The position numbers and the translations under genes are program-made. This document shows, piece after piece, positions 40,118-49,089 of a stretch of DNA of 61,738 bases (its first letter is position 1; each line of letters starts with the position of its first letter). Origin of the DNA: Phycicoccus flavus (GTDB lineage Bacteria > Actinomycetota > Actinomycetes > Actinomycetales > Dermatophilaceae); contig NZ_SAYU02000018.1 in the NCBI RefSeq assembly GCF_004025965.2, positions 1 through 61,738 on the forward strand, read 5' to 3'. The notes under the pieces are model-generated. The model saw only the letters and a list, made by a program, of their open reading frames with translations, was not told the origin of the DNA and did not search any database.

Positions 40118-40776
40118 GGGTACCGCCCGTCCTCCCGGACCTCGAGCACCGCGTCGGCGGCCGCGGCGGTGACGTCGGGGTCGTGGCAGGCCATGAGGAC
40201 GGTGACGCCGCCGGCGCAGCGCTCGCGGACGAGGTCGGCGAGGCGGGCGCGGCGGTCGTCGTCGAGACGCTGCTCGGGCTCGTCGAGCAGCAGCAGCCGG
40301 GCCGGGCGGAACCAGGTGAGCGCGAGGTGGAACAGCTGGCGCTGGCCGGAGGAGAGCTCGTGGGTGAACCGGTCGGCCAGGCCCTCGACCCCGAACCGGG
40401 CCAGCGCCTCCTCGACCCGGTCGGCGCAGGTGTCGGGGTCGCGGCCCCACGTCGCGTCGACGAGGACGAGGTGGTCGGCGAGGGTGAGGTCGCGGTAGGT
40501 GGCCGGCGGGCCGAGGAGCGCCGCGACGGCGTCGCGCGTCCACGGGTCGCGCTCGTCGGCGGGGCGGCCGTCCAGCGTCACGGCGCCCTCGGTCGGGGCG
40601 GTGACGCCGGCGACGAGCCGCAGCAGCGTCGTCTTCCCGGCGCCGTTGGGGCCGCGCAGCACGGTGCAGGTGCCCGGCTCCACGCGCAGCGAGACCGGCC
40701 GCAGGAGCACGGCGCCGTCCACCGCCTTCGCCGCTCCGGCGACCTCGACACGCACGCCCGCCGCGGTCCCGCTCAC
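40114..40776 (-). CDS. ABC transporter ATP-binding subunit
   Basis: A 220-residue ATPase with all motifs: Walker A RGPNGAGKTTLL, Q-loop region LLGPPATYRDLTLADHL, signature LSSGQRQLFHLAL, Walker B ARLLLLDEPEQRLD and H-loop LMACHDPD. Small size and isolation with one membrane partner indicate an exporter. The GTG at 40776 is 84 bases from the divergent dnaX start. The exported compound cannot be predicted. Confidence 0.85.
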   Translation of the reverse strand: MSGTAAGVRVEVAGAAKAVDGAVLLRPVSLRVEPGTCTVLRGPNGAGKTTLLRLVAGVTAPTEGAVTLDGRPADERDPWTRDAVAALLGPPATYRDLTLADHLVLVDATWGRDPDTCADRVEEALARFGVEGLADRFTHELSSGQRQLFHLALTWFRPARLLLLDEPEQRLDDDRRARLADLVRERCAGGVTVLMACHDPDVTAAAADAVLEVREDGRYP

Positions 40777-40860
40777 GGCCGACAGCCTCTCACCCGGGGC
40801 CCGTCCACAGCCGAGGACGGCCGTTCCCCGGTGTCCGGGCCCGGCACTAGGGTCGGGTGG

Positions 40861-43092
40861 GTGAGCACCGCCCTGTACCGCCGCTACCGGCCCGAGACGT
40901 TCGCCGACGTCATCGGGCAGGAGCACGTCACCGAGCCGCTCATGCAGGCGCTGCGCACCGGCCGGGTCGGGCACGCCTACCTGTTCTCCGGCCCCCGCGG
41001 CTGCGGCAAGACCACGAGCGCCCGCATCCTCGCCCGCTGCCTCAACTGCGAGCAGGGCCCGACGCCCACGCCCTGCGGCACCTGCGACTCCTGCGTCGCG
41101 CTGGCCCGGGGCGGGCCGGGGACGGTCGACGTCATCGAGATCGACGCCGCCAGCCACGGCGGCGTCGACGACGCCCGCGACCTGCGCGAGCGCGCGTCCT
41201 ACGGACCGGCGCAGAGCCGCTTCAAGATCTACATCATCGACGAGGCCCACATGGTCACCTCGCAGGGCTTCAACGCCCTGCTGAAGATCGTCGAGGAGCC
41301 GCCCGAGCACGTGAAGTTCGTCTTCGCCACGACCGAGCCCGAGAAGGTCATCGGGACCATCCGCTCGCGCACCCACCACTACCCGTTCCGGCTCGTGCCG
41401 CCCGCCCGGCTCAGCGACTACATGGAGTCGCTGTGCGAGAAGGAGGGGGTGCGGGTCGCGCCCGGCGTGCTGTCCTTCGTCGTCCGCGCGGGCGGGGGGT
41501 CGGTCCGCGACTCGCTGTCGGTGCTGGACCAGCTCATCGCGGGGTCCGGGGACGACGGCCTCACCTACGAGTCGGCGGCGGCGCTGCTCGGCTTCACCGA
41601 CTCCGAGTTGCTCGACGCCACCATCGAGGCCCTCTCGGCCGGGGACGCCGCCGCGGTCTTCCGGGCCATCGACCGGGTCGTCGAGACCGGGCTCGACCCG
41701 CGCCGCTTCGTCGAGGACCTGCTCGAGCGCCTGCGCGACCTCATCGTCGTCGCCGCGGTCCAGGAGGGGGCCGGCCAGGTGCTGCGCCACCTGCCCGAGG
41801 ACCAGCTGGAGCGGATGCGCCGCCAGGCCGCCGGGTACGGCGCGGGCGCGCTGTCCCGGGCCGCCGACGTCGTCAACGCCGGGCTCACCGAGATGACCGG
41901 GGCGACGGCGCCCCGGCTGCAGCTCGAGCTCATCGCCGCGCGGATCCTCCTCCCGGGGGCCGCGGGCGAGGCCGGGTACGCCGCCCGCCTGGACCGGCTG
42001 GAGCGGCGGCTCGAGGTCGGCGGGGTCCCCTCGCCCGCCGCGGCGCCCTTCCGGCCCGCGACGAGCCCGCCGCCGGTGAGCGCGCCCGCGGCGAGCCCGG
42101 TACCGCCCACCCCGGCACCGGCCCCCGCCGCTGCGCCGGCCGACCCGACCGCACCGTCATCGGCGCCGCCGGCGGCGGGCGAGCCGACCACACAACCGGA
42201 CCCCGAGCCGTCCCCTGCGCAGGACCGGCCGACGGCCGCGACCTCCGGGTCACCGACCCCGGTGGCCGCCGAGGCGCCGTCCTTCGAGGCCCCGCCCGCC
42301 GCGGACCCGCCGCCGGCCGCGGACCCGCCGCCGGCCGACCCGCCCGCGCGCGGCCCCGGCGGCATCGACACCGACGCCCTGCGCCGCTCCTGGCCCGACG
42401 TCCTGGCCAAGCTCTTCGAGATGCGGCGCGGCACCTGGACGCTCGTCTCCCAGAACGCGCAGGTGGGCCAGTACGACGGCTCGCTCCTCGTCCTCACCCT
42501 CACCACCGCGGGGCTCGCCGAGGCGTTCCGCAAGGGCGCGCACGCCGAGTACGTGCGTCAGGCGCTCATCGACGTCCTCGGCGTCGACGCCCGCGTCGAG
42601 GGGCGTCCCGGCGACGGCCCGCCGCCCGGTGGGCGGCCCGCCGCCGACCCCGGACCGCCCGCGGGCGACCCCGGGCCCCCGCCGCCGGAGCCGCCGGACC
42701 GGTCCGACACCCGGACGGGCGGCGGTGCCGCCCCGGGCCGGGCCGACGGGCCCGCGGACCGCGACCGCAGCGGGCCGACCGGCGGCGACGAGGGCGCCGC
42801 ACGGGCGGAGGCCGTGGGCGTCGCGTCGTCCGGCCCGCCGCGGACGGCCGCCCCGAGCTGGTCCGAGGCGCCGCCCCCGCCGGACTCCGGGCCGTCGTGG
42901 GCGAGCCCGCTGGAGCAGGCCCGGGCCGAGGTCGCCCGGGAGTCGGAGCAGGAGCAGGGCCGCGCCCCGCGGGTCGTCGACGACACGGCGATCAGCGACG
43001 ACGACGAGTCGATCGAGGAGCTCACCGACGTCGGCGTCCCCGTGGTCCAGCGCATCCTCGGCGGCACGGTCATCCGCGAGGACCCGCAGTGA
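40861..43092 (+). CDS. dnaX: DNA polymerase III subunit gamma/tau
   Basis: A 743-residue clamp-loader ATPase. The N-terminal AAA+ domain (1-370) starts STALYRRYRPETFADVIGQEHV, with Walker A GPRGCGKTTSARILARCLNC, a zinc cluster (Cys64, then CGTCDSC), Walker B YIIDEAHMV, sensor 1 FATTEPEKVI and sensor 2 GSVRDSLSVLDQL. From about residue 390 a long Pro/Ala-rich linker leads to a tau-like domain (TDALRRSWPDVLAKLFEMRR.., about 500-585) and a second disordered tail. TAGGGT at 40848-40853 is 7 bases before the GTG, a leaderless arrangement. The GTGA overlap couples it to plsC. Confidence 0.95.
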   Translation: MSTALYRRYRPETFADVIGQEHVTEPLMQALRTGRVGHAYLFSGPRGCGKTTSARILARCLNCEQGPTPTPCGTCDSCVALARGGPGTVDVIEIDAASHGGVDDARDLRERASYGPAQSRFKIYIIDEAHMVTSQGFNALLKIVEEPPEHVKFVFATTEPEKVIGTIRSRTHHYPFRLVPPARLSDYMESLCEKEGVRVAPGVLSFVVRAGGGSVRDSLSVLDQLIAGSGDDGLTYESAAALLGFTDSELLDATIEALSAGDAAAVFRAIDRVVETGLDPRRFVEDLLERLRDLIVVAAVQEGAGQVLRHLPEDQLERMRRQAAGYGAGALSRAADVVNAGLTEMTGATAPRLQLELIAARILLPGAAGEAGYAARLDRLERRLEVGGVPSPAAAPFRPATSPPPVSAPAASPVPPTPAPAPAAAPADPTAPSSAPPAAGEPTTQPDPEPSPAQDRPTAATSGSPTPVAAEAPSFEAPPAADPPPAADPPPADPPARGPGGIDTDALRRSWPDVLAKLFEMRRGTWTLVSQNAQVGQYDGSLLVLTLTTAGLAEAFRKGAHAEYVRQALIDVLGVDARVEGRPGDGPPPGGRPAADPGPPAGDPGPPPPEPPDRSDTRTGGGAAPGRADGPADRDRSGPTGGDEGAARAEAVGVASSGPPRTAAPSWSEAPPPPDSGPSWASPLEQARAEVARESEQEQGRAPRVVDDTAISDDDESIEELTDVGVPVVQRILGGTVIREDPQ

Positions 43093-43784
43093 GCCGTCTG
43101 GCCTACCGGGCCGGGCACCTGGCCGTCGCGCCGCTCGCCATGCTGCTCTGGCGCCCGACCGTCACCGGTCGCGAGAACGTCCCGCGCGAGGGCGGGGTCA
43201 TCCTCGCGAGCAACCACCTGTCCTTCATCGACTCCTTCGCCATCCCCATCGTCGCGCCGCGGCCGGTGAGCTTCCTCGCCAAGTCCGACTACTTCACGGG
43301 GACCGGGCTCGGCGGAGCCGTCCGGCGCGGCTTCTTCGAGGCCATCGAGTCGATCCCCGTCGACCGGCACAGCTCGCGCGCCGCCCAGGAGTCGCTCGAC
43401 GCCGCCCTCGAGGTGCTGCGGGCCGGGCGCGCGTTCGGCATCTACCCCGAGGGCACCCGCTCGCGCGACGGCCGGCTCTACAAGGGGCGCGCCGGGGTCG
43501 CCTGGCTGGCGCTGACCGCCGGCGTGCCCGTCGTCCCGGTGGGCCTGGTCGGCACCGACCGGGTCCAGCCCGTCGGCAGCAGCTTCCCGCGCCCGGCCAC
43601 GGTGCGGGTCTCCTTCGGCACCCCGATCCGGCCCGAGCCGTACGCGGACGAGCCGGCCGGCAAGGCCCGCCGCCTGCTCACCGACGAAGTCATGGACGCC
43701 ATCGCCGGGCTCACCGGGCAGGAGCGCGCGGACACCCACAACGAGCTGCCGCCGGAGTCCTCGGGGGCCGCGGTCGGGATCTGA
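43089..43784 (+). CDS. plsC: 1-acylglycerol-3-phosphate acyltransferase PlsC-type
   Basis: A 231-residue membrane-associated acyltransferase: the HX4D motif is NHLSFIDS near residue 45, followed by FEAIESIPVDR, IYPEGTRSRDGRLYKGRAGVAWLAL and VVPVGLVGTDRVQP. It adds the second acyl chain to lysophosphatidate to make phosphatidate. It has a GTG start within the dnaX stop. The C-terminal 20 residues (DTHNELPPESSG) are a short polar tail. Acyltransferase specificity within the family is not certain. Confidence 0.85.
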   Translation: MSRLAYRAGHLAVAPLAMLLWRPTVTGRENVPREGGVILASNHLSFIDSFAIPIVAPRPVSFLAKSDYFTGTGLGGAVRRGFFEAIESIPVDRHSSRAAQESLDAALEVLRAGRAFGIYPEGTRSRDGRLYKGRAGVAWLALTAGVPVVPVGLVGTDRVQPVGSSFPRPATVRVSFGTPIRPEPYADEPAGKARRLLTDEVMDAIAGLTGQERADTHNELPPESSGAAVGI

Positions 43785-43793
43785 GGGCCCGGG

Positions 43794-43814
43794 GGATACC
43801 CTGGGGAGGTATCC
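43794..43814 (+). promoter_or_regulatory. CsoR-like copper operator before copZ
   Basis: A perfect dyad GGATACC (43794-43800) and GGTATCC (43808-43814) has centre CTGGGGA, 24 bases before the copZ ATG. The ATACCC..GGGGAGGTAT pattern is that of CsoR-family copper-repressor sites. No csoR gene is in the window. Confidence 0.6.
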
Positions 43815-43837
43815 GAACCCCCGGCGAGAGGACCGAC

Positions 43838-44059
43838 ATGAGCACCCAGCAGTTCCAGGCCACCGGGCTGACCTGCGGGCACTGCGCCCACGCCGTCACC
43901 GAGGAGCTCACCGCCCTCGACGGTGTCACCGACGTCGCGGTCGACGTCGTCGCCGACGGCACCTCGACCGTCGCGGTCACCGCCGAGCGCGAGCTCGGCA
44001 CCGACGAGGTCGCCGCGGCGCTCGACGAGGCCGGCGACTACGCGCTCGTCGGCGCCTGA
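43838..44059 (+). CDS. copZ: Copper chaperone (heavy-metal-associated domain)
   Basis: A 73-residue HMA protein with the metal motif TCGHC (the first residues read MSTQQFQATGLTCGHCAHAV) and the ferredoxin-like pattern ending DEAGDYALVGA. It carries Cu(I) to a P-type ATPase or repressor in the cytoplasm. A GAGAGGA ribosome site precedes the ATG. The upstream palindrome suggests copper control. No copA partner is adjacent, which is unusual for copZ genes. Confidence 0.88.
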   Translation: MSTQQFQATGLTCGHCAHAVTEELTALDGVTDVAVDVVADGTSTVAVTAERELGTDEVAAALDEAGDYALVGA

Positions 44060-44076
44060 GGCCGTAGGCTCGGGGC

Positions 44077-44679
44077 GTGTACGAAGGCGCGGTCCAGGAC
44101 CTCATCGACGAGCTCGGCAGGCTGCCGGGCGTGGGTCCCAAGAGCGCCCAGCGCATCGCCTTCCACCTGCTCCAGGCCGACCCGGCCGACGTCGAGCGAC
44201 TGACCCAGGCCCTGGCCGAGGTCAAGGCCCGGGTCCGCTTCTGCGAGGTGTGCTTCAACGTCGCCGAGGCCGAGCGCTGCCGGATCTGCTCCGACCCGCG
44301 GCGTGACGAGACGGCGATCTGCGTCGTCGAGGAGCCCAAGGACGTCGTCGCCATCGAGCGCACCCGCGAGTTCCGCGGCCGCTACCACGTGCTCGGCGGC
44401 GCGATCAGCCCCATCGACGGCGTCGGCCCGCAGGACCTGCGCGTCCGCGAGCTCGTGGCCCGGCTCGGCGACAGTACGGTGCAGGAGGTCATCATCGCCA
44501 CCGACCCCAACCTCGAGGGTGAGGCGACCGCCAGCTACCTGTCCCGGATGCTGCGCGACATCGGGGTGCCGCGGATCAGCCGGCTCGCCTCGGGGCTGCC
44601 GGTGGGCGGCGACCTGGAGTACGCCGACGAGGTGACCCTGGGACGCGCCTTCGAGGGGCGGAGGCTGCTCGATGCCTGA
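44077..44679 (+). CDS. recR: Recombination protein RecR
   Basis: A 200-residue protein with the complete RecR plan: helix-hairpin-helix ([20 protein letters not shown]), four-cysteine zinc finger ([16 protein letters not shown]), Toprim domain ([38 protein letters not shown]) and C-terminal Walker-like [32 protein letters not shown]. It loads RecA in the RecFOR pathway. TAGGCT six bases before the GTG indicates a leaderless start. It lies close to dnaX, as often seen. It overlaps the next gene by 8 bases. Confidence 0.95.
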   Translation: MYEGAVQDLIDELGRLPGVGPKSAQRIAFHLLQADPADVERLTQALAEVKARVRFCEVCFNVAEAERCRICSDPRRDETAICVVEEPKDVVAIERTREFRGRYHVLGGAISPIDGVGPQDLRVRELVARLGDSTVQEVIIATDPNLEGEATASYLSRMLRDIGVPRISRLASGLPVGGDLEYADEVTLGRAFEGRRLLDA

Positions 44680-45271
44680 CGCCACGGACGCCGCGGCCAC
44701 CACGCCGGGCCCGGACGAGGTCCCCGCCGACTGGGCGGCCCTGGCCGAGGAGACCGCCGCCGACGCCCGCACCTACCTCGGGACACTGCGCGACGTCGCG
44801 TCGGGCGCGCTGCCGGACGCCTCCCTGCCGATGCTGCTGCTCGCGCTCTCGCAGGTCCTCGTGGCAGGGGCCCGGCTCGGCGCCGTCGAGGACGTCGTCC
44901 CCGAGGAGCGTTTCGAGCCCGACACCCCGGACCCCGAGCTCGTGCCGCTCCAGGACGCGCTGGCCAACCTGTTCGAGGGCCTCGACGAGTACGCCGACGT
45001 CGCCGACCCGCTCACCACCCCGGAGCTCACCGTCGGCTCGGTCTCCGGCGACCTCGTCCACGTCGCCGCCGCGCTGGCGCACGGCCTGGACCACCACGAC
45101 GCCGGCCGGACGTTCGAGGCGCTGTGGTGGTGGCAGTTCAGCTACCTCTCGGTCTGGGGCGAGCGCGCGGCGTCGGCGCTGCGGGTCGTGCAAACCCTGC
45201 TCGCGCACGTCCGGCTCGACGCCGACGAGGACACCGTGTCCGAGGCGGAGTTCGACGCCCTCCACCCCTGA
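44672..45271 (+). CDS. DUF5063 domain protein
   Basis: A 199-residue acidic soluble protein matching DUF5063, which follows recR in many actinobacteria: [99 protein letters not shown]. It is mostly helical with no known activity. Its overlap with recR suggests joint expression; a direct role in repair is not shown. The hairpin after it ends the transcript. Confidence 0.82.
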   Translation: MPDATDAAATTPGPDEVPADWAALAEETAADARTYLGTLRDVASGALPDASLPMLLLALSQVLVAGARLGAVEDVVPEERFEPDTPDPELVPLQDALANLFEGLDEYADVADPLTTPELTVGSVSGDLVHVAAALAHGLDHHDAGRTFEALWWWQFSYLSVWGERAASALRVVQTLLAHVRLDADEDTVSEAEFDALHP

Positions 45272-45297
45272 CCCGCCGGGCCGCCGCGCGTCAGGGG
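45265..45297. terminator. Hairpin after the recR operon
   Basis: Arms CCCCTGA (45265-45271, covering the stop) and TCAGGGG (45291-45297) enclose a 19-base GC-rich loop. It lies between convergent genes. Confidence 0.45.
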
Positions 45298-45331
45298 GCC
45301 GGGGGAGCGGCGCGCGGTGCTCGAGCGACGG

Positions 45332-46462
45332 TCAGTCGTCGTCCTCGGCGGGGAGCTCGCCGGACTCGACGGCCTCCTTGATGACGTCGCCGGCGTCCCA
45401 GTCGTTGGCGTGCATGGCCGCCACGACGTCGCCGTCGCGCAGCCAGAAGGCGCGGAACTCGCGGTCCTCCAGGCTGCCCCGCACGACGACCTCGTCGTCC
45501 GCGCCGGCGTGGCCGACGTACTCCATCCCGAGGTCGTACTGGTCGCTGAAGAAGTACGGCATCTCGTCGTACTCCTCCTCGGCGCCGGCGAGGTTGTGCG
45601 CCGCGACCTTGGCCTGCTTGATGGCGGTGTCCCAGTGCTCGACCCGGATCCGCCGGCCCAGCGCGGGGTGGGCCTGGTTGGCGATGTCGCCGACCGCGTA
45701 GACCGACGGCACGGACGTGCGCAGCTGCGCGTCGACGAGCACGCCGTCGTCGACGGCCAGCCCGGCCGCGTGGGCGAGGTCGACGCGCGGCTTGACGCCG
45801 ATGCCGGCGACGACGACGTCGGCGCCCTCGAGGTCGGCCGGCGTCACCTCGGTGCCGAGGCGCAGGTCGACGCCGTGCTCGCGGTGCAGGTCGGCGAACA
45901 CCTCGGCGACGGTGGCGCCGAGCACCCGCTGCAGCGGGAGGTCGTCCATCTCGAAGAGCATGACGTCCGACCCGGCCGTGCGCGCCGCGGCCGCGGCCTC
46001 GAGCCCGATCCAGCCGCCCCCGACGACGACGACCTTCGTGCCCCGGCCGAACGCGGCCTTGAGCCGCTCGGAGTCCTCGCGGGTGCGCAGGTAGGCGACC
46101 GGCACGTCCGCGTCCTCGGCGACGGTGAGGACCCGCGGCTCGGCGCCGGTGGCCAGCAGCAGCCGCTCGTAGGTGAGGTCGCCGCCGGTCGTCGACACGG
46201 TGTGCGCGTCGGTGTCGATGCCGGTGACGGTGACGCCCGTCCGCAGGTCGACGTCGTGCTCGGCGTACCACTCGCGGGGGTGCACGAGCGCCTTCTCGAA
46301 GGGGTCCTCGCCGAGGAGGAAGGACTTGGAGAGCGGCGGGCGCTCGTAGGGCGGGTGCTCCTCGGACCCGACGAGGACGACGGGCCCGGTGTAGCCGCGG
46401 TCGCGCAGCTCGGTGGCGGCGGTGGCTCCGGCGAGCCCTGCTCCGACGATGACGATCGACAT
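45332..46462 (-). CDS. FAD/NAD-dependent oxidoreductase (ferredoxin/rubredoxin reductase type)
   Basis: A 376-residue flavoprotein: FAD-binding GAGLAGATAATELR at the N-terminus, ERPPLSKSFLLGED typical of ferredoxin reductases of oxygenase systems, NAD-binding VVVVGGGWIGLEAAAAARTAG near residue 150, and VYAVGDIANQAHPALGRRIRVEHWDTAIKQAK near 280. The C-terminal ~90 residues form the reductase C-domain (FFSDQYDLGMEYVGHA). It passes electrons from NAD(P)H to a small iron-sulfur partner; none is encoded next to it. The ATG at 46462 fits the Rossmann start (MSIVIVGAG). Confidence 0.85.
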   Translation of the reverse strand: MSIVIVGAGLAGATAATELRDRGYTGPVVLVGSEEHPPYERPPLSKSFLLGEDPFEKALVHPREWYAEHDVDLRTGVTVTGIDTDAHTVSTTGGDLTYERLLLATGAEPRVLTVAEDADVPVAYLRTREDSERLKAAFGRGTKVVVVGGGWIGLEAAAAARTAGSDVMLFEMDDLPLQRVLGATVAEVFADLHREHGVDLRLGTEVTPADLEGADVVVAGIGVKPRVDLAHAAGLAVDDGVLVDAQLRTSVPSVYAVGDIANQAHPALGRRIRVEHWDTAIKQAKVAAHNLAGAEEEYDEMPYFFSDQYDLGMEYVGHAGADDEVVVRGSLEDREFRAFWLRDGDVVAAMHANDWDAGDVIKEAVESGELPAEDDD

Positions 46463-46605
46463 GCGCCCGACGCTACGCCGCGCGCCGTCCGCGGTGGGAG
46501 TTCGCCGCCGGGACTCCGCCGTCGCCGTCCGAGCTGGCGACCACCCCCGGGGCCCGACACCCCGGTTCGTCCTCGAGACCCCCCGTTCGCAACCCCTGTC
46601 TCGAT

Positions 46606-46632
46606 GACATTTCGGGGTCACCCCGAAATGTC
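46606..46632. promoter_or_regulatory. Perfect 27-bp palindrome upstream of lysC
   Basis: GACATTTCGGGGT (46606-46618) and ACCCCGAAATGTC (46620-46632) are perfect 13-base arms around a single C. It lies about 100 bases before the lysC start and 144 bases from the flavoprotein start. It has no loop, so a protein-binding operator or cruciform is more likely than a terminator. Confidence 0.6.
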
Positions 46633-46733
46633 CGCCGGGGGGAGGGCCGGGATGTGGGCACGGTGTCCGGTCCGTGGACACCCCGGTAGAGTTGCGCCGA
46701 TCCGTCCAGCCCCGTCCGACCCGGAGTAGCAGC

Positions 46734-48008
46734 GTGCCCATCGTCGTCCAGAAGTACGGCGGCTCCTCGCTCGCCGACGCCGAGAGCATCAAGCGCGTCG
46801 CCAAGCGCATCTCGGAGACCCGGAAGGCCGGCAACGACGTCGTCGTCGCGGTCTCGGCCATGGGGGACACCACCGACGAGCTGCTCGACCTCGCCCAGGA
46901 GGTCAGCCCGCTGCCGCCGCCGCGCGAGCTCGACATGCTCATGACCGCCGGCGAGCGGATCAGCATGGCCCTCGTCGCCATGGCCATCACCGACCTCGGC
47001 CACAGCGCCCGCAGCTTCACCGGCAGCCAGGCCGGCGTCATCACCGACAGCGTGCACGGCAGGGCGAAGATCATCGACGTCACGCCGGGGCGCATCACCG
47101 AGGCTCTCGGCAAGGGCCACGTCGTCATCGTCGCGGGGTTCCAGGGCGTCAGCCAGGACACCAAGGAGATCACCACCCTCGGCCGCGGCGGCACCGACAC
47201 CACCGCCGTCGCCCTGGCCGCCGCGCTCGGCGCCGAGGTGTGCGAGATCTACACCGACGTCGACGGCGTCTTCACCGCCGACCCGCGCATCGTCCCCAGC
47301 GCCCGCAAGATCGACCGCATCTCGGCCGAGGAGATGCTCGAGCTCGCGGCCTGCGGCTCCAAGGTGCTCCACCTGCGCAGCGTCGAGTACGCCCGGCGCT
47401 TCGACATCCCGATCCACGTCCGGTCCTCGTTCTCGCAGAAGACCGGCACCACCGTCACGGACCAGCCCGCCCCCGAAGGAGTGCCCGTGGAAGCCCCGAT
47501 CATCGCCGGTGTCGCCCACGACCGCAGCGAGGCCAAGATCACCGTCGTCGGCGTCCCGGACCGCACCGGCATGGCCGCGAAGATCTTCGAGGCCGTCGCC
47601 GCCGCCGAGATCAACATCGACATGATCGTCCAGAACGTGTCCGCCACCGAGACCGGACTCACCGACATCTCCTTCACCCTGCCCAAGAGCGACGGCCCCA
47701 CCGCGGTGCAGACGCTCACGAAGATCCAGGGCGAGGTCGGCTTCGCCCAGGTCCAGTACGACGACCAGGTCGGCAAGCTGAGCCTCGTCGGCGCCGGCAT
47801 GCGCTCCAACCCCGGCGTCAGTGCGACCTTCTTCAGCGCCCTCGCGGCCGCCGGGGTGAACATCGAGATGATCTCGACCTCGGAGATCCGCATCTCCGTC
47901 GTCACCCGCGACGAGGTCCTCGACGACGCCGTCCGTGCGGTCCACACCGCCTTCGGCCTGGACTCCACCGAGGGCGAGGCCGTCGTCTACGGGGGCACCG
48001 GGCGCTGA
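46734..48008 (+). CDS. lysC: Aspartate kinase
   Basis: A 424-residue enzyme for the first step to lysine, threonine, methionine and diaminopimelate. The kinase domain starts [15 protein letters not shown], then [53 protein letters not shown]. Two ACT domains from about residue 260 bind the feedback inhibitors ([59 protein letters not shown]). The GTG start follows GGAG; TAGAGT at 46687-46692 is a plausible -10. It is one base from asd in spacing, and an internal start makes a second subunit. Confidence 0.95.
   Translation: MPIVVQKYGGSSLADAESIKRVAKRISETRKAGNDVVVAVSAMGDTTDELLDLAQEVSPLPPPRELDMLMTAGERISMALVAMAITDLGHSARSFTGSQAGVITDSVHGRAKIIDVTPGRITEALGKGHVVIVAGFQGVSQDTKEITTLGRGGTDTTAVALAAALGAEVCEIYTDVDGVFTADPRIVPSARKIDRISAEEMLELAACGSKVLHLRSVEYARRFDIPIHVRSSFSQKTGTTVTDQPAPEGVPVEAPIIAGVAHDRSEAKITVVGVPDRTGMAAKIFEAVAAAEINIDMIVQNVSATETGLTDISFTLPKSDGPTAVQTLTKIQGEVGFAQVQYDDQVGKLSLVGAGMRSNPGVSATFFSALAAAGVNIEMISTSEIRISVVTRDEVLDDAVRAVHTAFGLDSTEGEAVVYGGTGR
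47487..48008 (+). CDS. lysC: Internal in-frame start for the aspartate kinase beta subunit
   Basis: An AAGGAG Shine-Dalgarno at 47476-47481 lies 5 bases before an in-frame GTG at 47487, giving a 173-residue product ([17 protein letters not shown]..) made of the two ACT domains. Corynebacterium and Bacillus lysC genes make just such an overlapping beta subunit of about 160-175 residues, which forms the regulatory part of the alpha2-beta2 enzyme. The match in position and size is strong. Confidence 0.75.
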   Translation: MEAPIIAGVAHDRSEAKITVVGVPDRTGMAAKIFEAVAAAEINIDMIVQNVSATETGLTDISFTLPKSDGPTAVQTLTKIQGEVGFAQVQYDDQVGKLSLVGAGMRSNPGVSATFFSALAAAGVNIEMISTSEIRISVVTRDEVLDDAVRAVHTAFGLDSTEGEAVVYGGTGR

Positions 48009-48009
48009 G

Positions 48010-49089
48010 ATGAGCACCGCCCCGGCGTTCGGCCGGCGACCCACGCTGGGGGTCGTCGGGGCCACCGGGGCCGTCGGGCGCGTCGTGCTCCAGGTGCTGC
48101 CCATGCGCCGCCAGCACTGGGGCGCGGTCCGGGTGGCCGCGGGCGCCGAGGACGTCGGCAGCACGGTCCGGGTCGGCGACGAGCACCTCACCGTCGAGGC
48201 CGTGGACGCCGCCTTCTTCGACGACCTCGACATCGCGATCTTCGACATCCCGCCCGGCATCGCCCGCGAGTGGGTCGAGCTCGCCGCGTCTCGGGGCGTC
48301 GTCTGCATCGACAACAGCACGGTCTTCCGCACCGAGGAGGACGTCCCGCTCGTCGTCCCGGAGGTCAACAGCCACCAGGTGCGCGACCGGCCGCGCGGCA
48401 TCATCGCCAACCCCGGGGCGACGGTGATGACGATGATCGACGTCCTGGCCGTCCTTCACGGCGGCTGGGAGCTGACCGAGCTCGTCGTCACCACCTTCCA
48501 GGCCGCCTCCGGGCTCGGCCGGGCCGGCATGAGCCGGCTGCACGACGAGCTCGACGTCGTCCACGGCGACCGCGAGCTCGGCACCCGGCCGGGCGACGTG
48601 CGCCGGCTCGTCGAGCACGAGCTGGGGGAGGAGTCGCCGTTCCCGGCGCCTTTGGCGCTCAACCTCATCCCCTTCGTCGGGCACCACGCCGGCGACGGCT
48701 GGACCTCCGAGGAGCGCAAGGTCCGCGACGAGACGCGCAAGATCCTCGACCTGCCGGAGCTGCCCGTGGCGACGACGTGCGTCCGGGTCCCGGTGGTGTC
48801 CTCGCACTCGGTGACCGTGCACGCGACGTTCGCCCGGCGGATCAAGCCGTCGGCAGCCCGCCAGGCCCTCGTCGAGGCGCCGGCCGTCGTCGTCCTCGAC
48901 GACCCGGACCAGCCGGACTTCCCGACCCCCAACGACGTCGTCGGCGCCGACCCCCGGTTCGCCGGCCGGATCCGGCAGCTCGAGGGCCACCCGAACACCC
49001 TCGACCTGTTCATCTGCGGCGACAACCTGCGCAAGGGCGCCGCGCTCAACATGGTGCAGACCGCCGAGCTCGTCGCCGCCGACCTCTGA
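48010..49089 (+). CDS. asd: Aspartate-semialdehyde dehydrogenase homologue lacking the catalytic Cys
   Basis: A 359-residue protein with the Asd fold: LGVVGATGAVGRVVLQVL (NADP loop), IDNSTVFRTEEDVPLVVPEVN, TFQAASGLGRAG (Gln164), ALNLIPFVGHHAGDGWTSEERKVRDETRKIL, TCVRVPVVSSHSVTVHATF (Arg/His). The expected nucleophile motif NPNC (NCTV in E. coli) reads N134-P-G-A137, so the thiolate that forms the acyl-enzyme is absent. It keeps the classical place after lysC. Either another residue serves, or it is a non-canonical dehydrogenase or regulatory paralogue, with a true Asd encoded elsewhere. The ATG is 1 base after the lysC stop. Confidence 0.8.
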   Translation: MSTAPAFGRRPTLGVVGATGAVGRVVLQVLPMRRQHWGAVRVAAGAEDVGSTVRVGDEHLTVEAVDAAFFDDLDIAIFDIPPGIAREWVELAASRGVVCIDNSTVFRTEEDVPLVVPEVNSHQVRDRPRGIIANPGATVMTMIDVLAVLHGGWELTELVVTTFQAASGLGRAGMSRLHDELDVVHGDRELGTRPGDVRRLVEHELGEESPFPAPLALNLIPFVGHHAGDGWTSEERKVRDETRKILDLPELPVATTCVRVPVVSSHSVTVHATFARRIKPSAARQALVEAPAVVVLDDPDQPDFPTPNDVVGADPRFAGRIRQLEGHPNTLDLFICGDNLRKGAALNMVQTAELVAADL

